From contig JAFFJZ010000002.1 of the NCBI GenBank assembly GCA_018340375.1, forward strand, positions 27,732,001 through 27,796,000: a DNA stretch of 64,000 bases, written 5' to 3'. The translations under genes were made by a program, and so were the position numbers. Below the pieces are notes generated by a model. The model had not been told where the DNA came from. It was given only the letters and a program-made list of their open reading frames with translations, and did not search any database. Source of the stretch: Gonatopus flavifemur (Eukaryota > Arthropoda > Insecta > Hymenoptera > Dryinidae). Positions 1-12,800 of this stretch are shown here, one piece after another; positions within the stretch are counted from its first letter, which is position 1, and each line of letters opens with the position of its first letter.

Positions 1-655
1 CCGTCACATGAGAGTGTATTAAGAGTCAATTGGCGCAGTTGAGCGTGGATCGAGCGTGAAGAAAAGCGTTCATGCACGCTGTACTCACGCTTATATTGAA
101 GTAAGCGTGCATTGAACGTATATTGGCCAGAATCACGTTATTGGTACGCTGTTTGAACTTTATGTGCACGCCGTTTTTTCGCCAGGGTTATTACAAGAAC
201 AGTAAAGTGAGCGACAGAAATTGCAGTTTCCAAGCGTAAATTCAGAATATTATATTATATATTGTGAGATTTTCGATTCAAAGGCTCGAAATGCTCTGTT
301 GTCGCACTACACAGCCAAATCGTTGAATGAATTCATAAGTGTTCTTCTGAAAGTCTCCAAACTCCCCCTGATGAAAATGAAGCGTTTAAGTGCGACAAAG
401 CGTGAGCTAAGAGTCATCTAGATGTAATTTAGGAGAGAATTGAAACATTTTTACGCTTCATGTGTTTCAATACCCGTTTTTTCGACTTTTGAATTTTCAC
501 CTGTCCAGCCCTCTCTGACTGTCTAGAACTCCTGTTCACGAACTGAACGAAAAGTTGTAGAGGGCTCTGCGTGTTAATTGGCCCATCAATTTTGTGAAAA
601 AAAAATCACTCAGTGCGAAAATTCAAGAAAAAACGACAAATAACAACAAATAATA
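1..655. other. Gene-free 5' edge with GCGTG-word island
   Basis: No coding signal was recognised here. Between about 30 and 180 the words GCGTG and CACGC recur in both orientations every 10-20 bases, as in the other iterated-word islands of this window. The rest is unremarkable AT-rich sequence. Confidence 0.4.
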
Positions 656-884
656 CACAGAGAGAAATAATTACTATCATCAACAATATATTCTCTTGTT
701 CCAAGAAATTCAGTTATCCAAAAATATGTTCTCTTGATACAAGAGAATGTTTCTGGAGCCAAGCATAGATTTCTTGAATTTAGAAAATATTTTTTTGATT
801 CAAGAAATTTTCTCTTGGCTCCACACCATATTAGCTGCATTCAAGAATATATTTCCTTGGTATTAGTAAATATTTCTCTCAGTG
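656..884. mobile_element. TA-flanked fold-back MITE, CACTG-type tips
   Basis: The left tip CACAGAGAGAAATA and the reverse complement of the right tip, CACTGAGAGAAATA, form inverted ends. TA lies directly outside both ends (654-655 and 885-886). The interior repeats CAAGAAAT/TTCTTG words. There is no coding capacity. TA duplication is typical of Tc1/mariner-derived MITEs. Confidence 0.75.
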
Positions 885-1303
885 TACTATTAAATCTGTA
901 AACTTTCAATCATTGATATTTTGAGGTTATAATTCGACCAAGACGATGTAATCGCTATCTGAATTTTTTAGGGATTTCAGCTTCAATATGTAAAACGGAT
1001 TTTTAGGAGAAAATGCGTGAGTCAAAGCTCTAGTAACACACAATCTTCGTCAAACGTTCTGAGGAAGTTTGCAGGACGTTTAAATATGCTAGGAACGTTC
1101 GGAGAATATTTTACGCACATTGGTGTTACTTGGGAGGGAACTGGGCCTGTCATAGCCACATCAAACGAACCCTGGTTTGAAGAATACATTGAATCTCACA
1201 AATGAAATTTTATGGCATTTGGTCAGAACATTGTACAGAATTCAATCAGATTTGGCGAGATTCAATCAGAATCATATTGAAAAAAATGCATTCATCTGAT
1301 TAA

Positions 1304-1825
1304 CCCTTCAAGTACGCACAGGTGCAAATTTGCACCAACCATTTCAAGACTTTTCATTTTTCATGAAAAATTGATCTTACTCTCGTGTTTTATTCACTGA
1401 TCAAATGAAATATTTGTGAATTTTCTTCCACATCACGTTAATCTACACAGTTTTCCCTTCAAATTGAAAAAAAGTAAGGTCAACGGGAACCGAGTTATTA
1501 TTCGGTAACATTGCGTGGTGCGAATTTGCACCTGTGTGTACTTCGAAGGTGTGAAAGGATCCCAGATAGAAAAGCATGCTCTAAATGTTTTGTAACATAA
1601 CGTGCCGTAAACATACTATCATGAACTCCGCTCAACTTGCAATGATGCATAGAATGTTAACATTATGTTTCAATAATGGTGCCATCACCTCGTTTTGCTA
1701 CCAATAACAATGCTTTATGCGGAAACACCTTGGTGCCATGATGCGAACATTTCTTGGCGTGCATGTCACCATTATGATGGCATTATGGAGACATTTTTCT
1801 ATCTGGGATGCGTGTACTTGAAGGA
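1304..1825. mobile_element. TTAA-flanked inverted-repeat element
   Basis: The left end CCCTTCAAGTACGCAC is mirrored by the right end, whose reverse complement begins TCCTTCAAGTACACGC. TTAA sits outside both ends (1300-1303 and 1826-1829). TTAA duplication is known for piggyBac and Kolobok. The interior carries a second inverted pair around GGTGCAAATTTGCACC. The CCC-tip MITE at 1561-1807 is inserted near its right end. Confidence 0.6.
1561..1807 (+). mobile_element. CCCAGATAGAAAA MITE, copy 1
   Basis: A 247-bp element with perfect ends CCCAGATAGAAAA and TTTTCTATCTGGG, flanked by the dinucleotide AT on both sides. Near-identical copies lie at 21912-22158 and about 25382-25628, and an inverted, more diverged one at 42625-42876. 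The interior is not simply palindromic and has no long reading frame. Confidence 0.85.
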
Positions 1826-1940
1826 TTAAATCTCATTGAAAAAAGTTGAATAGGTTTTAGTCAGAACATTGTACAAGATTCAATGGGATTCGACAAGAAT
1901 CAATAAGATTTGGCGAGAATCAATGGATTATCAATTCATG

Positions 1941-3582
1941 ACATTTGAAATAAATTCTTTTTGAGTACGATAGATTCATAAAGTTACGAAGTCCTCAGAC
2001 AAGTGTCCTAGCTCCTCTTGCGCTTGATGAATGGTCAAACAAAAGTTTGTTGAAGAACGAGGTCACATCGCTGAAGTGGATACATTCACTACACGGCGGT
2101 ATTAATTTGAACTAGAACTAAGTCTGAAATTGGATAAAATGCGACGATGTGATCCATTATTCCTAGTCTGTAGACTTCAGAAACATTATTCAACTTCATT
2201 GGTTTACGGGTTATATAGATCGGGGCTTGATTAAGGGGTTGAATGGAATCTTATTTCCAAAAATTCCGTAACACTATCCATCACAGAGGAAGCCTAGTCG
2301 GCGATGTGTTATCAACACCGTAAGCCGATTGTTCTCTGCTTGTTTCCGAGCTTCAGATAAGACTAACGATGGAATCAACATACTCGTTACATGAACTTTG
2401 TTTTCATGGAAATTCAAGATCAAATTACGCTCAACACCTTCGTTTATGCAAGCCTTTCGTTCGAGTTCTGATACCTTTGCGTGTAATCGATAGACTAGGT
2501 TTCATTCGATCGATGTTACTGAGCTGATTCCCTCGAAAAATCATGAACTACAGTTACAAACCATGGGAAATATAGATAAAATATTTGAAGATGTGATAAG
2601 AATCAAATGATGATGGTAATTTATTGCAATATTTGTTCAAGTACAAAGAGAATGCAGTCTAGATCCAAAAATGAATAATCCGGAGAAGAGAATAGAATGG
2701 GAATTATAAGAAATGAATTTTATATTCCTAAATTTGGAGTCACTTCATTTTACTTTACTTTTTAAATTATTGATCACGATTTGTTGAGATATTTCATATT
2801 CAGTATTGAATAGAAAATAAAAAATGCGCAAACAAATAAATTCATTGTCACAGTGAAGAATTTTTACACATGAACTACACTGTAACTAAAAAGGAGGTTT
2901 GGCAGTTTTTCACACAAACTTTCTTTGCAAATTATCGTAAAAAAGTTTGATGATTTTACGGAGATTTTCGAATCTTTCCAAACTTTTGTTTGTCAATCTA
3001 CAAAGCAGAGATCGGCAGTAATGACTGTTTCAATAATGATTTTGGGATTTATTGCCCACCCTAAATAGCACAACAGGTTAGAAATGTTGAGAAGGTTCTT
3101 GGGAGTTTTAAGTATGTTTTATGAACATTTTCAGAATCTTCGAAAGAGACTGTTTCGGATAAGTATATTCTCACTGTAAAAAGACTTCCAAAAAAAGGTT
3201 TGGAAGTTTTTTACCTAACATTTTTTGGTAAGTTCACAAACATAGTGGGTGAAATTACAAACAATTTTTGTCAATTGACAAATCTTTTCTGGGAAATCAC
3301 CAAAATTGTTTGGAAATTTACAGAAAACTTGTGAGTTTCAGTGTATGCACATTCTCAGAAGGTATTTTTCGAATTTGTCCGAAACAGTCTGATTTGCACA
3401 CTTGGGTTTATCTCTAAAATTAGATTATTCATTTTCCGCAGTTTCCACACGGAAAGAAGAAAACGGAGGAATTTACCGTATAGGATGACAACGCGTCGCT
3501 TCAAGCCTTCACATGGGAATTTTTACAAAATATATTGTTAAATAATTTACATTATAAGAGAAAAATTTATTTTTGCCTTATA
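1941..3582. other. Upstream of Pde6: mostly unrecognised, one possible fold-back
   Basis: From 1941 to 2877 no gene, RNA or clear repeat was seen. A possible TA-flanked fold-back runs from CACTG at 2878 to CAGTG at 3343, with GTTTGGAAG/CTTCCAAAC words, but its arms match poorly. The missing 5' exon(s) of Pde6 may lie here or before the window; none could be supported. Confidence 0.3.
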
Positions 3583-3810
3583 CACAGAGAAAAAATTGCT
3601 GTAATTATAGGGACAGCATTGAATTGCTGTAAAATATACCGAAATTCCTGTTTAATCGTTCAAAGTCTCCGGTAAAAATGAAAATTCGCTGTAGTGGTCA
3701 CATAAATTGCGATAAATCTAGTAGATATTACGGATAAAATTACAGCAATTTAATGTTGTCCCTATATTTATCGGACATAAGGTAAATTTTACAGCAAATT
3801 TTCTTCTGCG
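3583..3810. mobile_element. TA-flanked fold-back MITE
   Basis: The left arm begins CACAGAGAAAAAATTGCTG, and the reverse complement of the right arm begins CGCAGAAGAAAATTTGCTG. TA occurs at both ends. The interior shares the GGACAGCA word with the element at 55363-55570, so the two may be distant relatives. Confidence 0.7.
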
Positions 3811-4271
3811 TAATGTGGATTATTTGACAATATATTTTCTAAAAATTCCCATTCAAAGGCTTGTCATTCTATACGGTAAATTTAAATTATATTGATTTGA
3901 ATTGAAATTGTGAGATCGGCAAATTCTGATCCCAGAGATAATGATATTAAATTCCCAATCATTTGTATTTGGAATTCAACAACTTTTTTTAACAGTGTAT
4001 TTCCGCTGCCACGGTTCAATTCATTGCTATCATAAGTAAGTTCTTATTGGCTGCTGCAGTAAGAACAATAGCTGTCACAGCAAAATTCACGTCTGTTCAA
4101 TATCCGTGGGAATTTTTAATGGTTGTTAACGAAACATTCTGCCACAACATGCTATATAACAGCCATCATACTTCCGCTTTGTTGGCGAAACAATGACCGA
4201 CATTTGATATTTTTGGCTTACTTGATTTTCTATTCACATTAACGCTGAAATTTTCCATTGTCTCCTTTCAG

Positions 4272-6888
4272 AACACCTACTTCGATAATGGGACGTCGAG
4301 AAGAGCTCAATAGACTAGAAGAGAGTGAACTGTTCATGGAACTCATAAGAGACGTCGCAAATGAATTAGATATTAATGTCCTCTGTCACAAGATCCTAGT
4401 GAACGTTAGTCTTTTGACACATGCTGATCGAGGGAGTCTTTTTCTCGCGAAAGGACCTCTGGAGGATAGATATTTGGTGGCAAAATTGTTCGATGTCAAT
4501 CAAGATACGGAATTGGAAGAAGCTCTACAACGTGCCAAAAGCGAAGAAATCAAAATACCATTCGGAGTTGGAATCGCGGGATATGTTGCTCAAACTAAAG
4601 AAACTATCAACATTAAGGATGCCTATAAGGTCTCACTAATTTGATATTACGCAGCTTTTTCATGTTATGATATATTCAAAAATTTTTAATTCTCGAAAAA
4701 TGAATTTTATGACATTTTTGATTCTTTATTGATAACAATAATATTTGAGAAGACCAACACTTGAATGTATAATCTACTCAGAATTAATTGTAATCATCTT
4801 TTCCACATAAAGCTTCTCAAGGATAGTTGATTCGGGTTGAATATTGTATTTTCAAATGTCTCTTGAATAACTGGAACCGTGTTCATTGTGAAATTCCATC
4901 ATATTCGGGGAAAAATCGATAGGAGGCAAAAAGGAAATAAGAAATCAATGTTGTTCGAAAATAGAATTCAATGATTTTGCGTTGACACTCCTTTGACGTT
5001 TGATAAAGTATTAGGACAAAAGTTGTGCTTATGCAACATAAATAAGTATATCAAACCTTATTCACAATCTAATTGGAAATTACAACAAAAATTAATTTAT
5101 CAACATACAATTTTTCATCAAGTTTTATCAAAATCAAATGAGAATTTTTTTAACCAATATTTTGTTGTTTGGGAGGTTATTGGATATATCTTCCTCAGCC
5201 AACCTACGTGTTAGAACTTTCAATCAGTGAAATTAGAAGTAACATGTCTCCTGTGTAACATTTCTCGTAAAAACAATGAGAAAAATTGGGAAAGTGTGGT
5301 ACGATACTTCGACATTTTTATTTATTCTTTAGGTTCAGTACTAGTAAAAAGCGATATTTCACAATATCCATATATTTTCATTGCAAATTTATCAAGTTTA
5401 TATAGAATTTTATATAATATCGATCAAAACTTAATATAAATCGTATAAAAAACATTGATACCGTCTGAACCACCAATCGCTACTTATTATACTCGTAAAA
5501 AATATACGACTACCTGTGTTTTACTGTACACACGTTGCGCGATACCTCCGAACAGACTCAACAGAGTGCAAACAGGTCGAAGGTGACGCTCGAAGCACGC
5601 GCTTTCAGTGCGCAAGCTAAACGTTGACAATTCTTTCTAAACAAAGGATCAAATCACTGATCCTCGCATCTTTTGATCTTTTTGTGATAGAATCTGATAT
5701 ATCTACAAAAATTTTCTTCTTCGAAAGGAATACGAGAAAAATGATTCCTAAATTGAAGAAATATTATATTTCTTTATGAAATTGTGGAATTTTTGATCGA
5801 CAATAAACAAAATTGATTTCTAGCGAACTAAATTGTCCAAGGACGGCAAACTAGACTATAAACTTGTACACGGGGTAGTAATGGTGCTAGTTTCAGACCT
5901 GACTATGCATATTGCCCTTGAAGTTGAGGGAAGAGTGAAAATTTTATTCCCGTGAACAAAGAAAAATTTTTGTAACATAGTATGTTAGGTGATCTTGAAT
6001 ATCACACGGAGAAAAAAAGAAATGTGACATTATGTAAATGCGAATTATTTGTTATCACAGCAATCTGGATAGCTACGACAGCGATTTTTCAGCTGTGGTA
6101 GCAAGAAATGTTTTCTCCTCCAGCAAATTTTGGTATTACACAAGGTATCCCAGAAAACACTTCCCTCCTTTCCCCAGCATATTCCTACAAAAAACCTGAA
6201 CAACGTTTTTTCGTTTTACCATTTTTTGATTCGGGGCTTAGTTTCAAACCAGATTTCAACCAATCAAGTTGATGATACATAAGTATACTCTTCGATCATT
6301 GAAGTAGCCGACGTACTCATCCTTTGAATGCTCAACTTATTTTGTTTATAAATCGAAAACTAAGCTTCGGATCGAAAAATGGTGGGTGGAAAAGTTGTTT
6401 AGTTTTCTTGTAGGAATTCGCTGATGAAAGAAGGGAGGTGTTTTTTGGGACACCCTTTATATAAAATAGCACACAAATTTTGCTGGAGAAGTCAACATTT
6501 TTTACTGCCACAGCTGAAAAGTCGCTGTCATGACTAACAGAATTGCTGTAAAAACAAATCGATTGATGTCACATCAAAAAATTGGTAACTCCAACAAAAG
6601 GTACCCAGCGAATTCTTTCTTCTACGTGCATGGGTGTTATATGAATATTATAGTCTACGTATAAACCATATATTCCATGATGTATAACACGATCATCAAT
6701 GAATTTATTTCTCAATAGGATCCAAGATTCAACAGCTCCATCGATATGAGAACGGGATATAAAACCACCCTGATTCTATCAATGCCAATTTGTAATTACG
6801 AAGGTGACGTCATCGGGGTAGCACAAATTATCAATAAAACCAATGGTAGTAATGAATTTACCGACAGAGACGTGGAACTTTTTCAAAG
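4272..6888 (+). CDS. Pde6: Pde6 exons 1-2: GAF-A domain
   Basis: Exon 1 (4272-4629) carries the start of GAF-A, including [21 protein letters not shown] and NIKDAYK. Exon 2 (6719-6888) continues in phase 0 with DPRFN and ends with a typical PDE GAF NK...F...D motif ([14 protein letters not shown]). In PDE families such GAF domains bind cGMP or serve dimerisation; ligand binding here is inferred only. The 2.1 kb intron holds the fold-back at about 6005-6628; the rest of it is unremarkable. Confidence 0.88.
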
Positions 6889-9800
6889 GTAAAATCTCAT
6901 TAAAATTTGTAAAACAATTGTGAAATTTAATAACCATCTTACATCTATGAACCTATCTCCTTTCTTATTCTACTAAAAAACCCTTGGATTGCACTACACT
7001 GTGAAAAATTTTATCGGAAAATTCCTATATATTTATGTGAAGTATAGTGATGTCCCAACTTGTCCAGAAATTTACTGTGAAATGTTGGGAAAAATCCCAT
7101 AAAGTTTGGAATTTTCAGATAAATGTACCGGAAATTGATTTCCTAATCAGTGATTGGAATTTTCCGGTTGATGTACACAGGAAAATTCCGATTATTTTTT
7201 AACAGTGTAGATAAACTTATATTGGATTACACTGAGAACCCAATTTCTTAGATTCAAAGAAGATTTTCTTTGCCCTCATTCTAATAAATCTTTTTTTCAA
7301 TGGATGGAAATTCAGTTCAATAAAGAAAAGCTTCATCAAACTAAAACCAAGAATGTTCAAATTGAAACAAAAATATATTCTTTCTTAAATTCGAAGAACA
7401 ATTTTGTTTCATTGAAAACAAGACTCATCAGAATGAGGGCAAAGGAATTTTCTTTGAGGGAGAAAAATTTAAGAGATTGGATCCTCAATGTATGTTGCTG
7501 AAGTTTCAATCGTTTATTGAAACAAAAATCATAATCGAGTAACGAAATACTCGGCTTTTAAAGACTTCAAATCTCGAAATACGTCCTTCAAATAATGTTT
7601 CCAGCTCCCAAGAATTAATTGGAAAAAATAAACACCCATGATTTATCTGATTTTGTGAATTTGAATTTTCGATTCGTTTCTATAAACGATTCACACTTTA
7701 AGAGTTTATTAGATTATATGCCTTAAATTATACACGAACTGTATAATTTCATTTCGCAGTGGTTGTGGTTACTGCACGTTTTTCTTAATGTACGATTCTT
7801 AATAAACAGAATGGAGATTTGAAACCAGTCTTTTAGAAGGAACCCCCTAATTAGACGATGGATGAAACAGCGTGTAACGTTCGCGTGAGAAAAATGTTTT
7901 TTGAAGTGAGAAAAACGTCCAGATAGCGTGATTATAGACATTATATTCGCATGCGATGAATTCTTATCCGACTGACAGATATTATTATAGAAGCATTATC
8001 TTAGCCACATTTGGATAATCGATCACCCGGTAAACTTTGCTAAACCGATTTGTTTTCAACGAGGTGTTTTGAATCAATTTCAGCATAAAGGGTGTTTTTA
8101 TCCCATCAATAATGCACAATATTAAAAAAATAATTACTGATGAAATTGTCTACATAATTGTATTATAAAACAAAGAGGCGATAAGAAATAATGAAAAATA
8201 ATGGAAAATGATAGGTGCATAGATAAAAGCTCACCCTGTTTCCAATTATTTTTTATTGCGTTTTTTGTTGCATAATAGAATTCCATGGAATTATGAATAA
8301 TAGAAACTGAACAATTTACAATGTTGATCACATTTAATGGATCTGAAGTTCGAATCGTTTAGAAAAATCTGCCAGAAACTTCATAAGAATATTATTATTA
8401 TGAAGTTTTTTTACACGAACAGTTTATTAAATTTCATAATAAAATATTGAACTCAGTAATATAATCCTTAATGTTAAGAATTTTCTTCTCAATCTAATAA
8501 AATTTTTGTGAAATTTAATAAACAATGGTTACATTCGGGAAGAAATTTTGAAATTTCATCTTCAATGTCAAATTTGAGAATCACTATTGAATTTAATATG
8601 GAAATAAAATATTTCATTAATAATTTCATATTGAATTTAAGAATTTTCCTAACAGTGTAGAAACAAAACAAAACTTCAAACTCACAAAATATGATAAGTC
8701 ATCGATGTTTACATTGTGAATCCAATTTCTTAGACTGGAAAAAAATTGCAACAAAGAATTTTCAAATCGAAAGAAAAATATATTCCTTCTTAAATTCGAA
8801 GAATGTGATTTCAATTCAATAAAAAATTTCCTCCTTGAAATGAATTATTTTTTCCATTGGAAACACGATTTATCAGAATGAGGGCAAACAAATTTTCTTC
8901 GAGTCTAAGAAATTGGGTTCTCAGCCCATACAGCGCCGAAGATTTCATAAGGGTTGCAGAAATCTGACGTTTAAAGTATTGAAATATTCCTGTGATGTTG
9001 CTGTATGTCACATCAAAGTCCCTTCGTGAACATCGCAATGTCCGCTAATCTTACATTTCAATGCAATATTTCTGAAATATTTCATTGTAATGTTTCTTTT
9101 GTAATATATCATTAAAAATACAAGACATTGCAAATAGGTAACATTTCAATTATTGATACACTGAAAACAAAATTTCTTCCAACCAAATAAATATTTTATT
9201 TGTCCTCTGTCCATAAAATATTTCTCAGGATTAATGAAATATTTAATCGAATCAAATAATGGAATACTTGCCCCAAATAAATCGGTCTTCTAAATAAATA
9301 ATTTATTCGCCACAAATAATCAGTTTTTGCATCTAAATGAATATTTGATTTCTATGAATAAACATTTCATGGAGAGAGAACGGATAAATATTTTTTCCAG
9401 TGTAGATATTTGACATATTCCTGTGGAAAGCTATTGAAATGTAATGAAGATGGAACATTGAAGTGTAATTGAAACATTACTGCAACCTATGGTGCTGTAT
9501 GGGAGTGTATCTTGTCGAATTAACTTTTTGCAACAAAAGACATCGTTTAAAGAATGTAGTGCCAAAATTTGGGTCTCCAACAGATGAGTATCTCATTTGG
9601 GGGCGTCCATTAATTACGTGGGGTGTTTAGGGGGATCAAGCTAAATCTCACTAAATCTTACTTGGGGGAGGGGGGTCTTAGCAAATCTCACGTAATTTTT
9701 TTTTTCTAGCAGAAAACGGTGTAAATATGCGTGAAAGTGGAGTTAAAAAGGTGAAGAATATTTCTAGAATAAACTATGGCAAAATCTGACACAACAGTTT

Positions 9801-12800
9801 TTACACTAATTTACGCATTTACACCCAAAACACAAATTTTAAAAAATCTCACGTGGGATTTGGGGGGGGGGGTTGTGGAAAATCTTAGGAAATCTCACCA
9901 AGGGGGGGGGGTCAAAAATCCTGAAAAATGACCCACGTAATTAATGGACGCCCCCTTATTGGATTACCAATTCGTTTCGATGAATGATTCAAACTTCAGC
10001 AACATCACATTTACGTATTTATGTGGAAGAAATGGCATGAATTTTGGATCACGAACAAAGATGATGTCAATTCATTCTTCTATATGAACTGTTGTCTTGA
10101 TTAACAGGTACCTTACGTTTTGCGGCATTGGGATACAAAATGCTCAACTGTTCGAGCTTTCGGTGCAGGAATACCGAAGAAATCAAATCCTTCTAAACCT
10201 GGCAAGAAATATATTCGAAGAACAGAACAACCTGGAATGCCTTGTGACGAAGATCATGACCGAAGCCAAAGAACTGCTCAAGTGTGAAAGATGTGCCGTG
10301 TACCTTTTGGATCTCGATTGTGGTGAAGCGGTAAGTTTTATGATCCTATGAGATTTCACGAATCTAAATGGATTATGTGTGGATATGGAAGAGGATAGAT
10401 GTTGAATCGGTGAACAATGGACAAAATGTAATTTTCAACATTTAGAGATCCAATTTTGGCAGGGTCACCTCGAGAAAATCGTGGAGCGACCAGGGAAATC
10501 GGTGCAAGAGAGCAGAAAGCCGCTATCTAGGAGAGAGGTGAGTGACACCTAAAAGTGTTACTCGAATTCATAAAGTCGATCTGACATTTGTGTTTTCTCT
10601 TTCCTGGCGGCTCAGAGTAATAATATCGACGTGGAGGATATTTTTCAACATGTGAGTATTTATAACATTATTCAAAAAGTCTGTAGCTCTGCAAATATCT
10701 AAATCTCCGTTGGAAGATTGGCGTGTTAATTGTGGAATTAATACAAAATATATCAATACACATTCATGAATGTAAATTTCAACTATTCGAATAGAAATAT
10801 GTTTTTTAACTTTGATCAACAATGTATTAATTCAATTGAAGAAGCCAGTTCCGTGGATTCAATTTGAAAAACTGAAGATTTTTCATCAGGATTTAATCAG
10901 ATTTCATAACAGTTTATGCCAGGAGTTGATATTAATGTTAATTTCAATTCATTTACTTCAATGCCTGTTGCAAGATTTGAAAGAAGTTAAATGCGATTAA
11001 TATTGCAATTCAAATTTCCAAAAGAAATTCATTGGTACGAATGGAACTGTGATTAATATTTCAATCTCCAATAAAACCTTACCATTTCCTTTTGAACGTG
11101 GAAGAAAAATTCACTGTATTCTGTGAACAAGGGAAGAATTACTGCATAGGAAAAATAAATTGGTGGAAGATTATCCAGAGTTTCTTGATCTCTCTTACTT
11201 ACATTCTCATTCAAATTTTACTCTATTTCTTTCTGAATTTAATATTTTTTCATTGGGGAAAAAGTGATGTACATCGAATGCAAATAGCGGAAGAAAGAAA
11301 TGCAGATTATTTTAAAATATTATTCATAATTTTTGTCACTGAATATATGTACTATATAATAAACTCATCTTTATATAATGCTGTGACGAATAACAATTAG
11401 GCAAATGGAATCGCGTGGACTAAAAGGTTTAGCACAAGTTACGGAGATACAATGATGATGTAACAGAAAAGTACTGTCACACAAAGTAGTCACACTTGAT
11501 GATGACTAGCATCAACTGGATTTATCCACTTTCCTCTACGTAATTCATTTATTATATTCGACGAGAACTCATTAAAGTTACTTTCATTAAACCTTCATTC
11601 ATGTTAAATTGATATACTTTTGCCTAGGAATTTTTATATCACATCAAAATTATATTAAAATTTTAATGTATTCATTAATGCAATACAAATTTGATTATGA
11701 TGAGATATTTTGAATTAGATTCGAAAGGTGATGTAAAGCTTTTGAGAATAATAGTCGTACGAAAAAATCTAGACAAGTCATGTGACTGTAATTATTCATG
11801 ACTACAGAAAAATTCTTTCTGAAAATTCAGAAAATGTCACTGTGATGTTTTCCAGCCACTTTTTACCGAATTCTAAGAAACTTCATCTAAATTTCGAAGC
11901 GTATTCTGAAAATTCAGTCACTTTTCCTAAAATTTAATGAAAAAAGTCGCTGTAAAAAACCTACAGTGACATTTTCTGAATTTTCAGAAGGAACTTTTTT
12001 TACAGTGTTCCTCACAGTTACGCATTAGGACGATGATTTATTCGTTACAACAATATTTTCATAGGCAATTCTAATGTATTAAATCTATCCTCCGGTTAGT
12101 ATCATCGCGGGAAATATCACCTATTTGTTGCAAAGCAAACGTAATCACCTAAGTGCAATACAAATATATCAATCATATACACTGATCGTTCAAAGAGAGC
12201 TTGAGATGAAAAAATTCTGTAAAACCTTTCGTTCGTAACATTGCAATCATGTTATTATTTTGTGGAGCATCTATGAACTTTACACGCAATCCACCTTCGC
12301 AAAAATAATAAGCACAACTTTGGGACACGATAATAGTTTCATGTATAGAAAAAAATGCTTTCAAAATTTCCAACGTAATCAAAGAAGATTGCCTCGAAAA
12401 TATTGTTATACTTTTATCGCCCAGCACCATTGGTGATTAAAGAGGAACTGACCAGTAGAGATTTTGCTTCTTTTATTTTTTGATCCGAAGTTTGCTTTCC
12501 CTGGCGAAAATGAAGTATTAATGATACAACGGAGTGTTGCAGAAGTTGGGAGCGAATGTACATTGAGAGTATTTACACGCTTTTCTGTTAGTGCAGAAGT
12601 GACGCTTTCTTACACGAATTTACCGCATTATATTTATATCAGAACTGCTTGAAATTTTTCATAGGAAACTATTCAAAAATATGTAGTTGCCAATGAGCGT
12701 TTTCAATGGTGAACTTGATATTTTTTCTAAAATAATGATACTTGCTATGAATATAAAAAATCCTGAACTGCTTAAAATACACGATATATTGTTAAAAATT

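Larger units (their letters stand above)
1219..1940. repeat. Iterated ATTCAATCAGATT island hosting nested elements
   Basis: The flanks at 1219-1299 and 1830-1940 share the words GTCAGAACATTGTACA, ATTCAAT and AGATTTGGCGAGA. They look like two halves of one island split by the TTAA-flanked element at 1304-1825. Confidence 0.45.
8712..9507. mobile_element. TA-flanked fold-back MITE, GAGAACCC subtype, copy 2, interrupted
   Basis: It starts CATTGTGAATCCAATTTCTT after TA at 8710-8711. Its right arm reads GGGTTCTCAG up to 8924, is broken by the CCC-tip element, and resumes at 9504 with AGTG before TA at 9508-9509. Removing the insertion and one AG restores GGGTTCTCAGTG, the expected mirror of the CACTGAGAACCC tip. 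Confidence 0.75.

Noticed and set aside
1017..1205. 62-codon frame upstream of Pde6, begins at GTG
   Set aside because: The GTGAGT at 1017 looks more like a splice donor. The short segment before it (981-1016) has an in-frame TAA in the phase needed to join exon 4272, so neither reading can be tied to Pde6.
11092..11400. 102-codon frame in Pde6 intron 5
   Set aside because: AT-rich, hydrophobic low complexity, no acceptor or donor in phase with neighbouring exons.
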